DNA from: Phytopseudomonas punonensis
GTDB taxonomy: Bacteria > Pseudomonadota > Gammaproteobacteria > Pseudomonadales > Pseudomonadaceae
Assembly: GCF_900142655.1 (NCBI RefSeq)
Contig: NZ_FRBQ01000007.1
Span: 124,001 to 188,000, forward strand
DNA: 64,000 nucleotides
Reading direction: 5' to 3'
In this document: one piece after another, positions 16,688-25,152 of the stretch
Position numbering within the stretch: the stretch's first letter is position 1
Layout of the letters: each line of letters begins with the position of its first letter
Translations under genes and position numbers: made by a program
The notes under the pieces: generated by a model
Database searches by the model: none
What the model was told of the DNA's origin: nothing
The model's input: only the letters and a program-made list of their open reading frames with translations

Positions 16688-17515
16688 TCAAGGCACCAGC
16701 GGCAATTCGCGCTTGTGCTGGGTCTTGTCGTAGGTCTGCACGATGGCCTGATAGGCGCTGTCGCTGACCGGCTTTTCCTGCAGGAAGGCGTCGATGTCGT
16801 CGTAGCTGACGCCGTGTACCTGCTCGTCCGGGATGCCCGGGCGTTCGTCTTCCAAGTCGGCGGTCGGCACCTTGGAGAACACCGCGGCCGGCGCGCCGAG
16901 GCGTTCGGCGATGCGCCGTACCTGCCCTTTGACCAGGCCGCTGAGCGGGGCCAGGTCGCAAGCGCCGTCACCGAACTTGGTGAAGAAGCCCATCACCGCT
17001 TCGGCGGCGTGGTCGGTGCCGATCACCAGGCCGTTGCGGGCGTTGGCCACGGTGTACTGGGCCAGCATGCGCATGCGCGCCTTGGTATTGCCGAGCACGA
17101 AGTCGCGGCGTGCCGAGGTCAGCCCGCCTAGCTCGGGGATCTGCGCGGCGAGGCCGGAGACCGCCGGGGCGATGTCGATGGTCTGCACTTCATCCGCGGC
17201 GATAAAGGCCAGCGCGGCCTGGGCGTCGGACTCGTCGTGTTGCACGTTGTGCGGTAGGCGAATGGCGATAAAGCGGTAGGTCTGATCGCCCGTCTCACCG
17301 CGCAGTTGCTCCACAGTCAGCTGCGCCAGGCGGCCAGCCACCGAGGAATCCACGCCGCCGCTGATGCCGAGCACCAGCACCTTGGTGCGCGAGGCGGTCA
17401 GGGTGTCCTTGATGAAGGCGATACGTTTGGCGATCTCGGCGTCAACGTCGGCATCCGAGGTGAACGGGGCGATCACGCCCAGGGCTTTGGCGATTTCAGC
17501 TTGGCGGTTGCTCAT
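16688..17515 (-). CDS. nadE: NH3-dependent NAD+ synthetase
   Basis: 275 residues, the same length as E. coli NadE, from ATG 17515. It makes NAD from nicotinate adenine dinucleotide, ATP and ammonia in the cytoplasm. The ATP-pyrophosphatase P-loop SGGVDSS is at residues 52-58. RLPHNVQHDESDAQAALAFI, GNTKARMRMLAQY and the TDHAAEAVMGFFTKFGDG signature follow. No glutaminase domain is fused. Its ATG overlaps the pncB stop, making it the last gene of a pncA-pncB-nadE salvage operon. A longer frame upstream lies inside pncB and was rejected. Confidence 0.96.
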   Translation of the reverse strand: MSNRQAEIAKALGVIAPFTSDADVDAEIAKRIAFIKDTLTASRTKVLVLGISGGVDSSVAGRLAQLTVEQLRGETGDQTYRFIAIRLPHNVQHDESDAQAALAFIAADEVQTIDIAPAVSGLAAQIPELGGLTSARRDFVLGNTKARMRMLAQYTVANARNGLVIGTDHAAEAVMGFFTKFGDGACDLAPLSGLVKGQVRRIAERLGAPAAVFSKVPTADLEDERPGIPDEQVHGVSYDDIDAFLQEKPVSDSAYQAIVQTYDKTQHKRELPLVP

Positions 17516-18732
17516 GAGGAGGCTCCCTGATTGGCATCGGTACGGAATACGTGTTTCAGATAGGTGACGAAGTTCGGGTCGCGGCACTGGGTCTTACCGG
17601 GCGTATCGGAAATCTTCGCCACCGGCTGGCCGTTGCAGTCGATCATCTTGATGACGATGTTCATCGGCTCCACGCCCGGAATATCGCAGGTCAGGTTGGT
17701 GCCGATGCCGAAGCTGACATGAATGCGATCATGCAGCGCGCGGTACAGTTCAAGTGCCTTGGGCAGGGTCAGACCGTCGGAGAAGATCAGCGTCTTGGTC
17801 ATCGGGTCGATGCCCAGTTTTTGGTAGTGAGCGATGGCCTTTTCCGCCCAGACCAGCGGGTCGCCGGAGTCGTGGCGCAGGCCGTCGAACAGCTTGGCGA
17901 AGTACAGATCGAAGTCGCCGAGGAAGCTGTCCATGCCGATGGTGTCGGTCAGGGCGATCCCCAGCAGGCCGCGGTACTCCTTGACCCAGCACTCCAGCGC
18001 TGCCTTCTGGCTGTCGATCAGCCGTGGGCCGAGCTGCTGGTGCGCCATGAACCATTCGTGGGCCATGGTGCCCAGAGGGCGCAGTTCCAGCTCGCGGGCC
18101 AGGTGCACGTTGCTGGTGCCGACGAAACGGCCCGGGAAGTCGTGCTTGAGGATGTTCACCACCTCCTCCTGCACGCGGTAGGAGAAGCGCCGGCGGGTGC
18201 CAAAATCGGCCATCTGGAAGCCCGCCAGCTCATCGGCAGTGGCTTCGCCCTTGAGCCAGTCGAGCTTGCGGTACAACTGCTCGCGCACCTGCTCGATCAC
18301 CACTTCGCGGTAGCGATAGCGGTTGCGCACCTCGGAAACGATGGCCAGCAGTGGGATCTCGTAGAGGATCACGTGCAGCCACGGGCCGCGCACTCGAATC
18401 GCCAGCTGGCCGGCGTCGTCGGTGCCGACGTGCACATAGCGCATGTTGAAACGGAACAGGCTGAGGAAGCGGATGAAGTCCGGTTTGATGAACGGGATCT
18501 TCTCCAGATAGGCCAGCTGATCAGCGGTGATCGAGGTGTTGACCAGCTGTTCGATCTGGTAACGGATCTCGGCCAGGTAGGGCGTCAGGTCCTCGTTGCT
18601 GCGGCAGCGAAACTCCCACTCGACTTCGGCGTTGGGGTAGTTGTGCAGCACGGCCTGCATCATGGTCAGCTTGTAGAAATCGGTGTCCAGCAGGTTCTGG
18701 ATGATGCTGGGGGCAAATACGCTCTCACTCAT
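17512..18732 (-). CDS. pncB: Nicotinate phosphoribosyltransferase
   Basis: 406 residues from ATG 18732. It converts nicotinate and PRPP, with ATP, to nicotinate mononucleotide in NAD salvage. Family features are DTDFYKLTMMQAVLHNYPNA, the PYLAEIRYQIEQL stretch, GTSNVHLARE, and LFDGLRHDSGDPLVWAEK, whose His is the residue that is phosphorylated during catalysis. It starts inside the end of pncA (8-base overlap) and ends at the nadE start, so the three genes are translationally coupled. Confidence 0.95.
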   Translation of the reverse strand: MSESVFAPSIIQNLLDTDFYKLTMMQAVLHNYPNAEVEWEFRCRSNEDLTPYLAEIRYQIEQLVNTSITADQLAYLEKIPFIKPDFIRFLSLFRFNMRYVHVGTDDAGQLAIRVRGPWLHVILYEIPLLAIVSEVRNRYRYREVVIEQVREQLYRKLDWLKGEATADELAGFQMADFGTRRRFSYRVQEEVVNILKHDFPGRFVGTSNVHLARELELRPLGTMAHEWFMAHQQLGPRLIDSQKAALECWVKEYRGLLGIALTDTIGMDSFLGDFDLYFAKLFDGLRHDSGDPLVWAEKAIAHYQKLGIDPMTKTLIFSDGLTLPKALELYRALHDRIHVSFGIGTNLTCDIPGVEPMNIVIKMIDCNGQPVAKISDTPGKTQCRDPNFVTYLKHVFRTDANQGASS

Positions 18733-19378
18733 GGTCACTCTCCTCGAGGCGGGCCAGCTCGCTATCGAGCGCTCCGCTATCGGCGCAGATGATGATGCCC
18801 TGCGCGCGCATCTGTTCGATGGCTTGCGTCGCGCCGGCTTCGGAAATGGCCCGGCACGCCGGAAGATACAGCAACACCTCAAGGCCAGCGCTACGCAGTT
18901 GCAGCGCGGTGTTCTTCACGCAGAAGTCCAGTGCCAGACCGCCGACCACCACGGCCTCCACGCCGGCGACTTTCAGGTATTCGATGACACCCGTGCTGCG
19001 CTTGCCGGCCAGGTCGTGGTAGCAGGCGCCGTAGGGGTGCAGATCGGGTTCGACACCTTTCCAGACGAAGAAGTCATAGTCGATTGGCGCGGGCAGCTCA
19101 TCGAGCAGCTCGAAGCCGGCAGTGCCTGGTACGCAGTGGCTGACCCAGGTCAGGTCGGCGTTGGCATGGCTCAGGGGCTGCAGCATCTTGTCGTGGCCCT
19201 CGACCACCCACAGAGCCTGTGGCGTGTGGGCATCCTTGCTGCCCAGGCGCAGGGTGCCGCGACGCGCCATGTCGTTGAGCGGCGCGGCAATCTCATGACC
19301 GCCGGGCACCGGCAACTCAGCGGGGCACAGGCCCGTGAAGCCCTTTTGCGCATCAACATCGAACGTGGCGATCTTCAT
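18725..19378 (-). CDS. pncA: Nicotinamidase (isochorismatase-fold amidase)
   Basis: 217 residues from ATG 19378, preceded by AGGAG. It hydrolyses nicotinamide to nicotinate, feeding PncB. The catalytic Asp is in FDVDAQKGF (D9), the Lys in FFVWKGVEPDLHPY, and the nucleophilic Cys in VVGGLALDFCVKNTA. The metal ligands are probably in GSKDAHTPQ. It is the first gene of the operon and its promoter region contains the palindrome assigned to NrtR. Other isochorismatase-fold enzymes share the triad, but the position next to pncB and nadE fixes the role. Confidence 0.94.
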   Translation of the reverse strand: MKIATFDVDAQKGFTGLCPAELPVPGGHEIAAPLNDMARRGTLRLGSKDAHTPQALWVVEGHDKMLQPLSHANADLTWVSHCVPGTAGFELLDELPAPIDYDFFVWKGVEPDLHPYGACYHDLAGKRSTGVIEYLKVAGVEAVVVGGLALDFCVKNTALQLRSAGLEVLLYLPACRAISEAGATQAIEQMRAQGIIICADSGALDSELARLEESDHE

Positions 19379-19421
19379 CTGACATCTCCTGCTCATGGAG
19401 CCGCATCACTGCGGGGTGGAA

Positions 19422-19446
19422 ACATATTCCACCAGGTGTATTATGT
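19422..19446. promoter_or_regulatory. Probable NrtR operator between divergent NAD salvage units
   Basis: A 25-base palindrome centred on A19434: left half ACATATTCCACC, right half GGTGTATTATGT, ten of twelve pairs matching. It lies 44 bases upstream of the pncA ATG and 32 bases upstream of the nadD-like ATG, so one site can control both directions. NrtR proteins are known to repress NAD genes and to respond to ADP-ribose. Assigning this site to the NrtR encoded at 20056 is inference. Confidence 0.7.
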
Positions 19447-19477
19447 GTGTCAACTCCCATCTGCAAGGAGATTCACG

Positions 19478-20059
19478 ATGCTGCCATCACCGCTCCAGCG
19501 CTTCGCCGCAGGCCGTGACCAGCCAACGCCGCAGCGGTTCGCGCTGGCGATCTACGGCGGCGCCTTCGACCCACCCCATGCCGGCCACGCCAGCGTGATC
19601 CGCCGCGTGCTCGACAGCTGCGATCAGGTGCTGGTGGTGCCGAGCTACCGACACGCCGATGGCAAACGCATGGCCGACTTCGACCTGCGTTGCGCCTGGG
19701 TCGAGCGCCTGGCCGCGCGCTTCGGTGATCGGGTACGCTGCTGCCGTCTGGAGCGTGAGCTCGGCGCCGATGGCCGGGTGATCTACAGCTACGATCTGCT
19801 CAGCCAACTGGCTGAACGGTATGGCCTGCCGAACGAGCGCCTGGCGCTGGTGATCGGTGAAGACAATCTCACCCGGCTGGCGACCTTCCACCGCGCCGCC
19901 GAGCTGCGCCAGCGCTTCGGCCTGCTGGTCGCCGACGAGGAGATGACCGTGCACAGCAGCGCGATTCGGGCGATGATCGCCGCCGGGCAGGCGATCCCCG
20001 AGGCCTGGCAGTTGCCGGAGATCCAAAGCGAGATGACGATTTACAGGAGGTCCGTTTGA
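19478..20059 (+). CDS. nadD2: NadD-like nicotinate-nucleotide adenylyltransferase (NadD2 type)
   Basis: 193 residues from ATG 19478, with AAGGAG just upstream. The nucleotidyltransferase HxGH motif is in IYGGAFDPPHAGHASVIRRV and the second signature in HSSAIRAMIAAGQ. It should adenylylate a pyridine mononucleotide in NAD salvage. In Pseudomonas an extra NadD paralogue sits in this position beside nrtR, distinct from the housekeeping nadD. Its stop overlaps the nrtR start by four bases. NaMN versus NMN preference cannot be told. Confidence 0.85.
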   Translation: MLPSPLQRFAAGRDQPTPQRFALAIYGGAFDPPHAGHASVIRRVLDSCDQVLVVPSYRHADGKRMADFDLRCAWVERLAARFGDRVRCCRLERELGADGRVIYSYDLLSQLAERYGLPNERLALVIGEDNLTRLATFHRAAELRQRFGLLVADEEMTVHSSAIRAMIAAGQAIPEAWQLPEIQSEMTIYRRSV

Positions 20060-20766
20060 GTTCTGTCGAGGTACTAGCCAGCGTGGATCTGATCGCTCTG
20101 CGCATGGATGCCGAGAGCCGCCAGTTGCACGTGCTGCTGCACCGCCGCGAGCGCGAGCCGTTCAAGGGCCAGTGGGCGCTGCCGGGAGTGATCGTCAATG
20201 GCAGCACCCGCGACGCCAACCTGGAAGCGGCTGCCCATCGTGTGCTGCGCGATAAGGCACAAGTGCTGCCACGCCATCTTGAACAGGTTGGCACCGAAGG
20301 CAGCGCCGAGCGCGACCCGCGCGGCTGGTCGATGAGCACCTATTACCTGGCCCTGTTGCCTCCTGACACCGAAACCGCCGACGACGGCCTGCGTTTCGCC
20401 CCGCTCAACGAAGTGCTGGACGGGCGTCTCGGCCTGCCCTTCGACCACGGGCGGCTGGTGCGTTTAAGCGTCGAGCGCCTGGCCAGTAAATCCGTCTACA
20501 CCAGCCTGCCGCTGTACCTGGCTGCGCCGCGCTTTACCGTGCTCGATGCCCTGAACGCCGCCCAGGCGTGCCTGGGCACGACGATCAACAACACCTCGCT
20601 GCGCAAGCGCCTGGAAAAGATGAAGGACGCCGGCTGGATCCGCGACACCGGCGAAAAGAACTTCCCGAAAATGGGCCGCCCCCAGCAATTGTGGGAGCTG
20701 ACCGAACAGGCCGAGGGGGTGTTCGTGTTCGACCGCAGCCTGTTGGCGGATCGGGCGAGTAGCTGA
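20056..20766 (+). CDS. nrtR: NrtR, Nudix-related repressor of NAD metabolism
   Basis: 236 residues. The N-terminal Nudix-like domain (1-140; LHVLLHRREREPFKGQWALP) has lost the catalytic REXXEE core: the helix reads AAAHRVLRDKAQV. The C-terminal winged helix (about 150-225; NNTSLRKRLEKMKDAGWI, MGRPQQLWELTE) binds DNA. This is the known NrtR arrangement, in which the dead Nudix domain senses ADP-ribose and the wing represses NAD genes. It is translationally coupled to the nadD-like gene. Its predicted target is the palindrome at 19422-19446. Confidence 0.92.
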   Translation: MSSVEVLASVDLIALRMDAESRQLHVLLHRREREPFKGQWALPGVIVNGSTRDANLEAAAHRVLRDKAQVLPRHLEQVGTEGSAERDPRGWSMSTYYLALLPPDTETADDGLRFAPLNEVLDGRLGLPFDHGRLVRLSVERLASKSVYTSLPLYLAAPRFTVLDALNAAQACLGTTINNTSLRKRLEKMKDAGWIRDTGEKNFPKMGRPQQLWELTEQAEGVFVFDRSLLADRASS

Positions 20767-20782
20767 AGTAACCTCACCTAAC

Positions 20783-20872
20783 GTAGGGTGGATGACGCTC
20801 TTTTCATCCACCACTGCTATTGCAGAACGGTGGACGGGTCGGGCCGCGTAGGTGAAGCGTCGTCCACCCTAC
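20783..20872. repeat. Dispersed inverted-repeat element (GTAGGGTGGAT type)
   Basis: The ends GTAGGGTGGATGACG (start 20783) and CGTCGTCCACCCTAC (end 20872) are inverted copies with one mismatch. An inner hairpin, GGTGGATGA/TCATCCACC, lies at 20787-20812. The middle carries GGGTCGGGCCGCGTAGGT, which recurs at 31358-31375, and the left end recurs at 42599. Confidence 0.7.
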
Positions 20873-20900
20873 AAGAAAGCCGCTAATACCCGAAATTTCC

Positions 20901-20922
20901 GCGGGCATGGCCCGCTCCCACA
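20901..20922. repeat. REP-like hairpin GCGGGCATGGCCCGC
   Basis: GCGGGC-atg-GCCCGC followed by TCCCACA. The same unit (CGGGCATGGCCCG then TTCCCACAA) recurs at 31529-31550, so it is a short dispersed element. The remaining sequence to 21030 shows no gene. Confidence 0.55.
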
Positions 20923-21030
20923 ATTAGATAGATGCCGACTACTCCCGTAGCCTGGGTTGAGCGCAGCGATACCCAGGTTGATGGCCCCAGTTGTCGCTGC
21001 GCTCGCCCCAGGCTGCCCATCAAGAATTCG

Positions 21031-21462
21031 CTACTGGCGCATCCCAATCGCCAGCCGATTGAAGGCATTCATCAGCGAGATGGCGAAGGTCAGGTCGCTG
21101 ATCTGCGCGTCGCTGAAATGTGCCTTGAGCGGCTCGAACACTTCATCCGGCGCATGGGTGCGGGCGATATCGGTCAGTGATTCGGCCCAGGCCAGCGCCG
21201 CGCGCTCGGCCTCGCTGAACTGCGCACTGATGCGCCAGCCGGCCAGGCTGTCGAGCTTCACCTGAGGCGTGCCGCCTTCACGCAGCGCCTTGGCGTGCAT
21301 CTCCAGGCAAAACGCGCAGCCATTGATTTGCGAAATGCGCAGGTTGACCAGCTCGATCAGTGGCAGGCCAAGGCTGCTGGAGGCCAGGGCTTTCTTGGTG
21401 GTCAACAGGCCCTTGTAGGCCTCCGGCGACAGTTGGCTGTAAGGCAGGCGCAAAGTACTCAT
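21031..21462 (-). CDS. AhpD-like carboxymuconolactone decarboxylase family protein
   Basis: 143 residues from ATG 21462. The redox motif CAFCLEMH (CxxCxxxH) sits in INGCAFCLEMHAKALREGG, as in AhpD-like proteins that reduce alkylhydroperoxidase or act as peroxidases. LPLIELVNLRISQINGC is the usual preceding helix. It is the last of three overlapping genes and begins inside the end of the azoreductase-like gene. The redox pair points to a thiol-peroxidase-type role rather than true muconolactone decarboxylation. Specific function unknown. Confidence 0.85.
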   Translation of the reverse strand: MSTLRLPYSQLSPEAYKGLLTTKKALASSSLGLPLIELVNLRISQINGCAFCLEMHAKALREGGTPQVKLDSLAGWRISAQFSEAERAALAWAESLTDIARTHAPDEVFEPLKAHFSDAQISDLTFAISLMNAFNRLAIGMRQ

Positions 21463-22082
21463 GAGGCAATCTCCGTGGCGCAATCGAAATAGAAACTGGT
21501 GGTACGTTGCAACTGGAGCAACGCGTCATCGAGGGCGGCCTGGACCGCGGCATCGCCATGGGCAAGGCCCTGCAGCGGGACGAACGCAACCTCGGTAATA
21601 CCCAGGGTGCTCAATACGTGGCGCAGGTAGGCGGTAAGAAAATCCGCCTGCCGCGCCCGCACGCCCTGATAGAAGCCGCCGGCGCTGACGAGCACCAGGG
21701 TCGGTCGGTCCTGCAGCAAACCAACCTTGCCCTCGGGCGTGGCGGCAAAGCTGCGGTGAATCCGCAGCACATAGTCGATCCATAGCTTGAGCGCGGCCGG
21801 CACCGTGAAGTTGTGCATCGGCGTGACGATGATCAGGCAGTCGCTGCTCTCCAGCTCGGCGATCAGTGCTTCGGAGCAAGCGAAGCCCGGGGCGTCGAAG
21901 GGTGCATTGCCGGTCAAGGCGGCGGCGTAGTCAGCCCCGAGCGGCGGTAACGGCTCGCCGACCAGATCGCGCTCGATCAATTCGGCCCGTGGCCAGCGCG
22001 TAGCGATCAGCCGGCGCGCCAGCTGGCTACCGCTGGCTTGTTGCTGGTGGGGGCTGCATTCGAGCAGCAGGATGCGCTTCAT
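21459..22082 (-). CDS. FMN-dependent NADH-azoreductase/quinone reductase-like flavoprotein
   Basis: 207 residues from ATG 22082. Flavodoxin-like fold: MKRILLLECSPHQQQASGSQ forms the first strand and FMN loop, and TPMHNFTVPAALKLWIDYV is the AzoR-family flavin signature. VLVSAGGFYQGVRA and YLRHVLSTLGI follow. Such enzymes reduce quinones and azo compounds by two electrons using NADH in the cytoplasm. It overlaps the GNAT gene upstream and the AhpD-like gene downstream by four bases each, so the three proteins are probably made together. The substrate is not known. Confidence 0.88.
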   Translation of the reverse strand: MKRILLLECSPHQQQASGSQLARRLIATRWPRAELIERDLVGEPLPPLGADYAAALTGNAPFDAPGFACSEALIAELESSDCLIIVTPMHNFTVPAALKLWIDYVLRIHRSFAATPEGKVGLLQDRPTLVLVSAGGFYQGVRARQADFLTAYLRHVLSTLGITEVAFVPLQGLAHGDAAVQAALDDALLQLQRTTSFYFDCATEIAS

Positions 22083-22528
22083 GCCGCCACCTGCGGCAGC
22101 GCTTCGACGAAATGCATGCCCCGCGCCAGCAGACCTTGGCGGTAATAGAAGCGCTGGCCGAAGGCATTGCCCAAGGCGGTGTCGAGCACCAGATGGGTAT
22201 AGCCGCCAGCGATGGCTTCGCGGCGCACCGCGTCGATCAGCAGGCAACCGACGCCGCCACGCTGCTCACTGGGCAGCACGATTAGGTCATCGATATACAC
22301 GAAGCGCCCATACAGGGTGTTTTCCTGCAGCCGGTAGCCAGCCAGGCCGACCACCTGGTCGCCTCGCCAGGCAGCGAGCAGGCGATAGCCCTGGGAGGCC
22401 TGGCGCTGTACTTGGGCGACGAATGTGTCGGCGTCAGGGAGATGGGGGCGCAGCTCGCGCATCACCGCGAAGCAGGCCAGACACTGGGCGCGATCCTGCA
22501 CGGTGCGCAGGATGATGGAGTCAGACAT
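22079..22528 (-). CDS. GNAT family N-acetyltransferase
   Basis: 149 residues from ATG 22528. Acetyl-CoA binding is marked by IDDLIVLPSEQRGGVGCLLI (the Q/RxxGxG loop is QRGGVG). TALGNAFGQRFYYRQGL forms the C-terminal arm. It probably acetylates a small molecule or protein amine. It is the first gene of a three-gene overlapping unit with an NADH azoreductase-like flavoprotein and an AhpD-like protein. Nothing in the sequence names its substrate. Confidence 0.85.
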   Translation of the reverse strand: MSDSIILRTVQDRAQCLACFAVMRELRPHLPDADTFVAQVQRQASQGYRLLAAWRGDQVVGLAGYRLQENTLYGRFVYIDDLIVLPSEQRGGVGCLLIDAVRREAIAGGYTHLVLDTALGNAFGQRFYYRQGLLARGMHFVEALPQVAA

Positions 22529-22633
22529 GGTGGCGTCCTCGCTATCGAATGGACGCCAGATTACTAGGCACCTGGCCTGCTCAATAGAACCAAGACACTA
22601 CAAAGTCATTGATCCATGTCGTGAGCGTTCAGG

Positions 22634-23053
22634 CTATTCGTTCTGCCGCATGGGCATGCGGTCGATGGTCCGGAAGATCGCCTGCAGATCGGCATTGGCG
22701 CCCTGCTGGATCTTCTTGCCGCCATCCTTGCCGACCAGAATCACCTGGGGCCGGGCGTTGCCGGCATCCAGCGCCAGCAGCAGGCGCTTGGTGGCGATGG
22801 TTTCCAGAGGCTGGCCGTTGCGCTGCCCCTGCCTGCCGATCACGGTGTAGAGCACCATGTCGCGTTCGACGAACGCTTCGCGGTTGGCAGGCTCCTGCAA
22901 GGCAGCCTGCACACGTGCCAGCAACGGATCATCGGCACTGGCGGCGAGCACGATCAGCGGGCGGGTTTTCCAGCGCTCGGCCTGCAGCGGGTCGTCACTG
23001 GCCTGGGCCAACAGCGGCAGGGCCAGCAGTAGCAAAGTCGCGAAGCGCTTCAT
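22634..23053 (-). CDS. Secreted DUF4174-type protein
   Basis: 139 residues from ATG 23053, with AGGAGA upstream. A Sec signal peptide (MKRFATLLLLALPLLAQA) precedes a small domain with WKTRPLIVLAASADDPLLAR, FVERDMVLYTVIG and ARPQVILVGKDGGKK, the strand order of a thioredoxin-like fold without the CxxC. This matches the DUF4174 family of periplasmic proteins with no assigned function. It stands alone between the GNAT unit and speA. Confidence 0.75.
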   Translation of the reverse strand: MKRFATLLLLALPLLAQASDDPLQAERWKTRPLIVLAASADDPLLARVQAALQEPANREAFVERDMVLYTVIGRQGQRNGQPLETIATKRLLLALDAGNARPQVILVGKDGGKKIQQGANADLQAIFRTIDRMPMRQNE

Positions 23054-23104
23054 GGCCTCTCCTCGACGGGAGCGCTCCCGCCACGTGGCGATCAGCAGAG
23101 CGCC

Positions 23105-23133
23105 CGGCGGCTTGCGTGGGCTGCAAGCCGCCG
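23105..23133 (-). terminator. Strong hairpin after speA
   Basis: CGGCGGCTTGC (23105-23115) and GCAAGCCGCCG (23123-23133) form a perfect 11-base stem with a 7-base loop, starting seven bases after the speA stop. No T-run follows, so it may act as an mRNA 3'-end stabiliser or a weak terminator. Confidence 0.5.
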
Positions 23134-23139
23134 ATGCAC

Positions 23140-25053
23140 TCAGTACGACAGGTACGAAGAGCGGGTCAGGCCCAGACGCAGGGCGTCGAGGAACTGGGTG
23201 CGCTCGCGGGCATTGATCTTGGCGCTAGCCACCTTGTCGCGGTAGTGGGTCATCAACTCCTCGGGCGACAGGTGCACGTAGCGCAGCATATCCTCGATGG
23301 TGTCGTGGGTCTCGATACCGGCGTGGTAGATGCTGCCATCCTGGTTCTGGTAGATGTTCACCGAGTCGGTGTCACCGAACAGGTTGTGCATGTCGCCGAG
23401 AATTTCCTGATAGGCACCGACCAGGAAGATGCCCAGCACGTAGTCTTCACCGTCGCGTAGCTCGTGAACCGGCAGACTGGTTTCGATGGACTGCTCGTCG
23501 ACGTACTGGTTGATCTTGCCGTCCGAGTCGCAGGTCAGGTCCTGCAGCACGGCGCGGCGCAGCGGCTCTTCGTCCAGACGATTGAGCGGCAGAATCGGCA
23601 GGATCTGGCCGATGGCCCAGGTATCCGGCAGGCTCTGGAATACCGAGAAGTTGCAGATGTACTTGTCGGCCAACTTGTCGTTGAGCTCGTCGAGCACCTG
23701 GCGGTGCGAACGCTGGCGCGCCTTCAACTGGTTGTACAGGCGACGGCAGATCGAGAAGTAGCACTGCTCGGCCAGGGCCTTCTGCGGCAGGTCGAGCTTG
23801 CCGGCGGAGTATTGCCCGGCTGCTTCGCTGACGTAGTGGGTGGCGCGCCAGTAGGTTTCGGCGACCATTTCCGGGTCGCTGTCATCAAGCAGGTCGATCA
23901 GCACCTGCAGCACTTCCGGGTGCTCGATGCTGTGGTCGATCTCCGGCACTTCGTCGTTGTGGCGTTCGACGTCGGTGACCTGCACCAGCAGCACGGCGTG
24001 GTGCGCGGTCATTGCCCGGCCACTCTCCGAGAAAATGTGCGGATGAGGGATTTCCTGGCGGTCGCAGAATTCCTTGAGCATATCGACTACTGCGTCGGCG
24101 TAGTCTTCCATGTCGTAGTTGATCGAGCTGGCGTTGCGCGAGTGAGTGCCGTCGTAGTCGACCCCCAGGCCGCCGCCGACATCGATGTGGTCGACAGGCA
24201 GACCAAGCGCGCGCAGCTCACCGTAATAACGGATGGCTTCGCGGAAACCCTTGCGGTAGTCGGCGATGTTGGCGATCTGCGAGCCCATATGGAAGTGCAG
24301 CAGGCGGATGCCCTGATCCAGGCCAGCCTTGCGGAAGCGCTCGACCACCGACAGCAACTGCGCGGCGGACAGACCGAACTTGGACTTCTCGCCGCCGGTG
24401 TCGGCCCACTTACTCGACGCCAGGGACGACAGGCGCACGCGCAGACCGATCTGCGGCGCGACCTTGAGTTCAGCGGCCTCCTCGATCACCAGGGAAACTT
24501 CCGATTCCTTCTCGATGACGATGAACACGTTGTGGCCGAGCTTCTGGCCGATCAGCGCCAGGCGAATGAACTCGCGGTCTTTGTAGCCGTTGCAAACGAT
24601 AGTGCCGCCCTTCGGCGCCAGCGCCAGCACCGCCAGCAGCTCGGGCTTGGAGCCGGCTTCCAGGCCGATGGAGACGTTCTCCGTGGCGATGATGTTTTCC
24701 ACCACCGCCTCCTGCTGGTTGACCTTGATCGGGTACAGCGCGGTGTAACGGTTGTTGTATTCCAGGCGCGCGATGCTGGCGTCGAAGGCGCCGGTCAGCT
24801 TGCGTACGCGGTCTTGCAGAATGTCCGGGAAGCGCACCAGCAAAGGCAGCGACAGGCCGCTTTGGCGCAGCTCGTCGACCTGCTCATAGAGGTCGATGGG
24901 CGTGCTGTCCGGCCCGTTGGGGCGCACTTCGACACGACCCGCGTCGTTGATCGAGAAATAACCGGCGCCCCAGTGACGGATACCGTAGACACTGCGGCTG
25001 TCGCCCACTGTCCATTGGCTTCCATCGTCCTTGCGTGTGCGTCGTGCGGCCAT
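23140..25053 (-). CDS. speA: Biosynthetic arginine decarboxylase
   Basis: 637 residues from ATG 25053. It decarboxylates arginine to agmatine, the first step of the agmatine route to putrescine. The N-terminal TIM barrel binds PLP through the Lys of TALYPIKVNQQEAVVEN (K110). IGLEAGSKPELLAVLALAPK, LRLHFHMGSQIANI-type residues (LLHFHMGSQIANIADYRKG), DVGGGLGVDYDGTHS and HIFSESGRAMTAHHAVL are the family blocks. Length and motifs fit E. coli SpeA rather than the inducible AdiA. It follows yciH on the same strand after a 127-base gap containing a hairpin. Confidence 0.97.
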   Translation of the reverse strand: MAARRTRKDDGSQWTVGDSRSVYGIRHWGAGYFSINDAGRVEVRPNGPDSTPIDLYEQVDELRQSGLSLPLLVRFPDILQDRVRKLTGAFDASIARLEYNNRYTALYPIKVNQQEAVVENIIATENVSIGLEAGSKPELLAVLALAPKGGTIVCNGYKDREFIRLALIGQKLGHNVFIVIEKESEVSLVIEEAAELKVAPQIGLRVRLSSLASSKWADTGGEKSKFGLSAAQLLSVVERFRKAGLDQGIRLLHFHMGSQIANIADYRKGFREAIRYYGELRALGLPVDHIDVGGGLGVDYDGTHSRNASSINYDMEDYADAVVDMLKEFCDRQEIPHPHIFSESGRAMTAHHAVLLVQVTDVERHNDEVPEIDHSIEHPEVLQVLIDLLDDSDPEMVAETYWRATHYVSEAAGQYSAGKLDLPQKALAEQCYFSICRRLYNQLKARQRSHRQVLDELNDKLADKYICNFSVFQSLPDTWAIGQILPILPLNRLDEEPLRRAVLQDLTCDSDGKINQYVDEQSIETSLPVHELRDGEDYVLGIFLVGAYQEILGDMHNLFGDTDSVNIYQNQDGSIYHAGIETHDTIEDMLRYVHLSPEELMTHYRDKVASAKINARERTQFLDALRLGLTRSSYLSY

Positions 25054-25123
25054 CGAGGTTCCCCTGTAGCGGATGGGCTGATGCTGTCGAATAGTCGAGC
25101 GAGCATAGAGCCTGGAAATGACG

Positions 25124-25152
25124 ATTGCTCGGCGGTGCAGTGGCCGAGCAAT
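25124..25152. promoter_or_regulatory. Hairpin in the yciH-speA gap
   Basis: ATTGCTCGGC (25124-25133) and GCCGAGCAAT (25143-25152) form a perfect 10-base stem with a 9-base loop, 71 bases before the speA start. It has no adjoining T-run. It could end part of the upstream transcript or form a leader structure for speA. No known riboswitch pattern was recognised. Confidence 0.4.
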
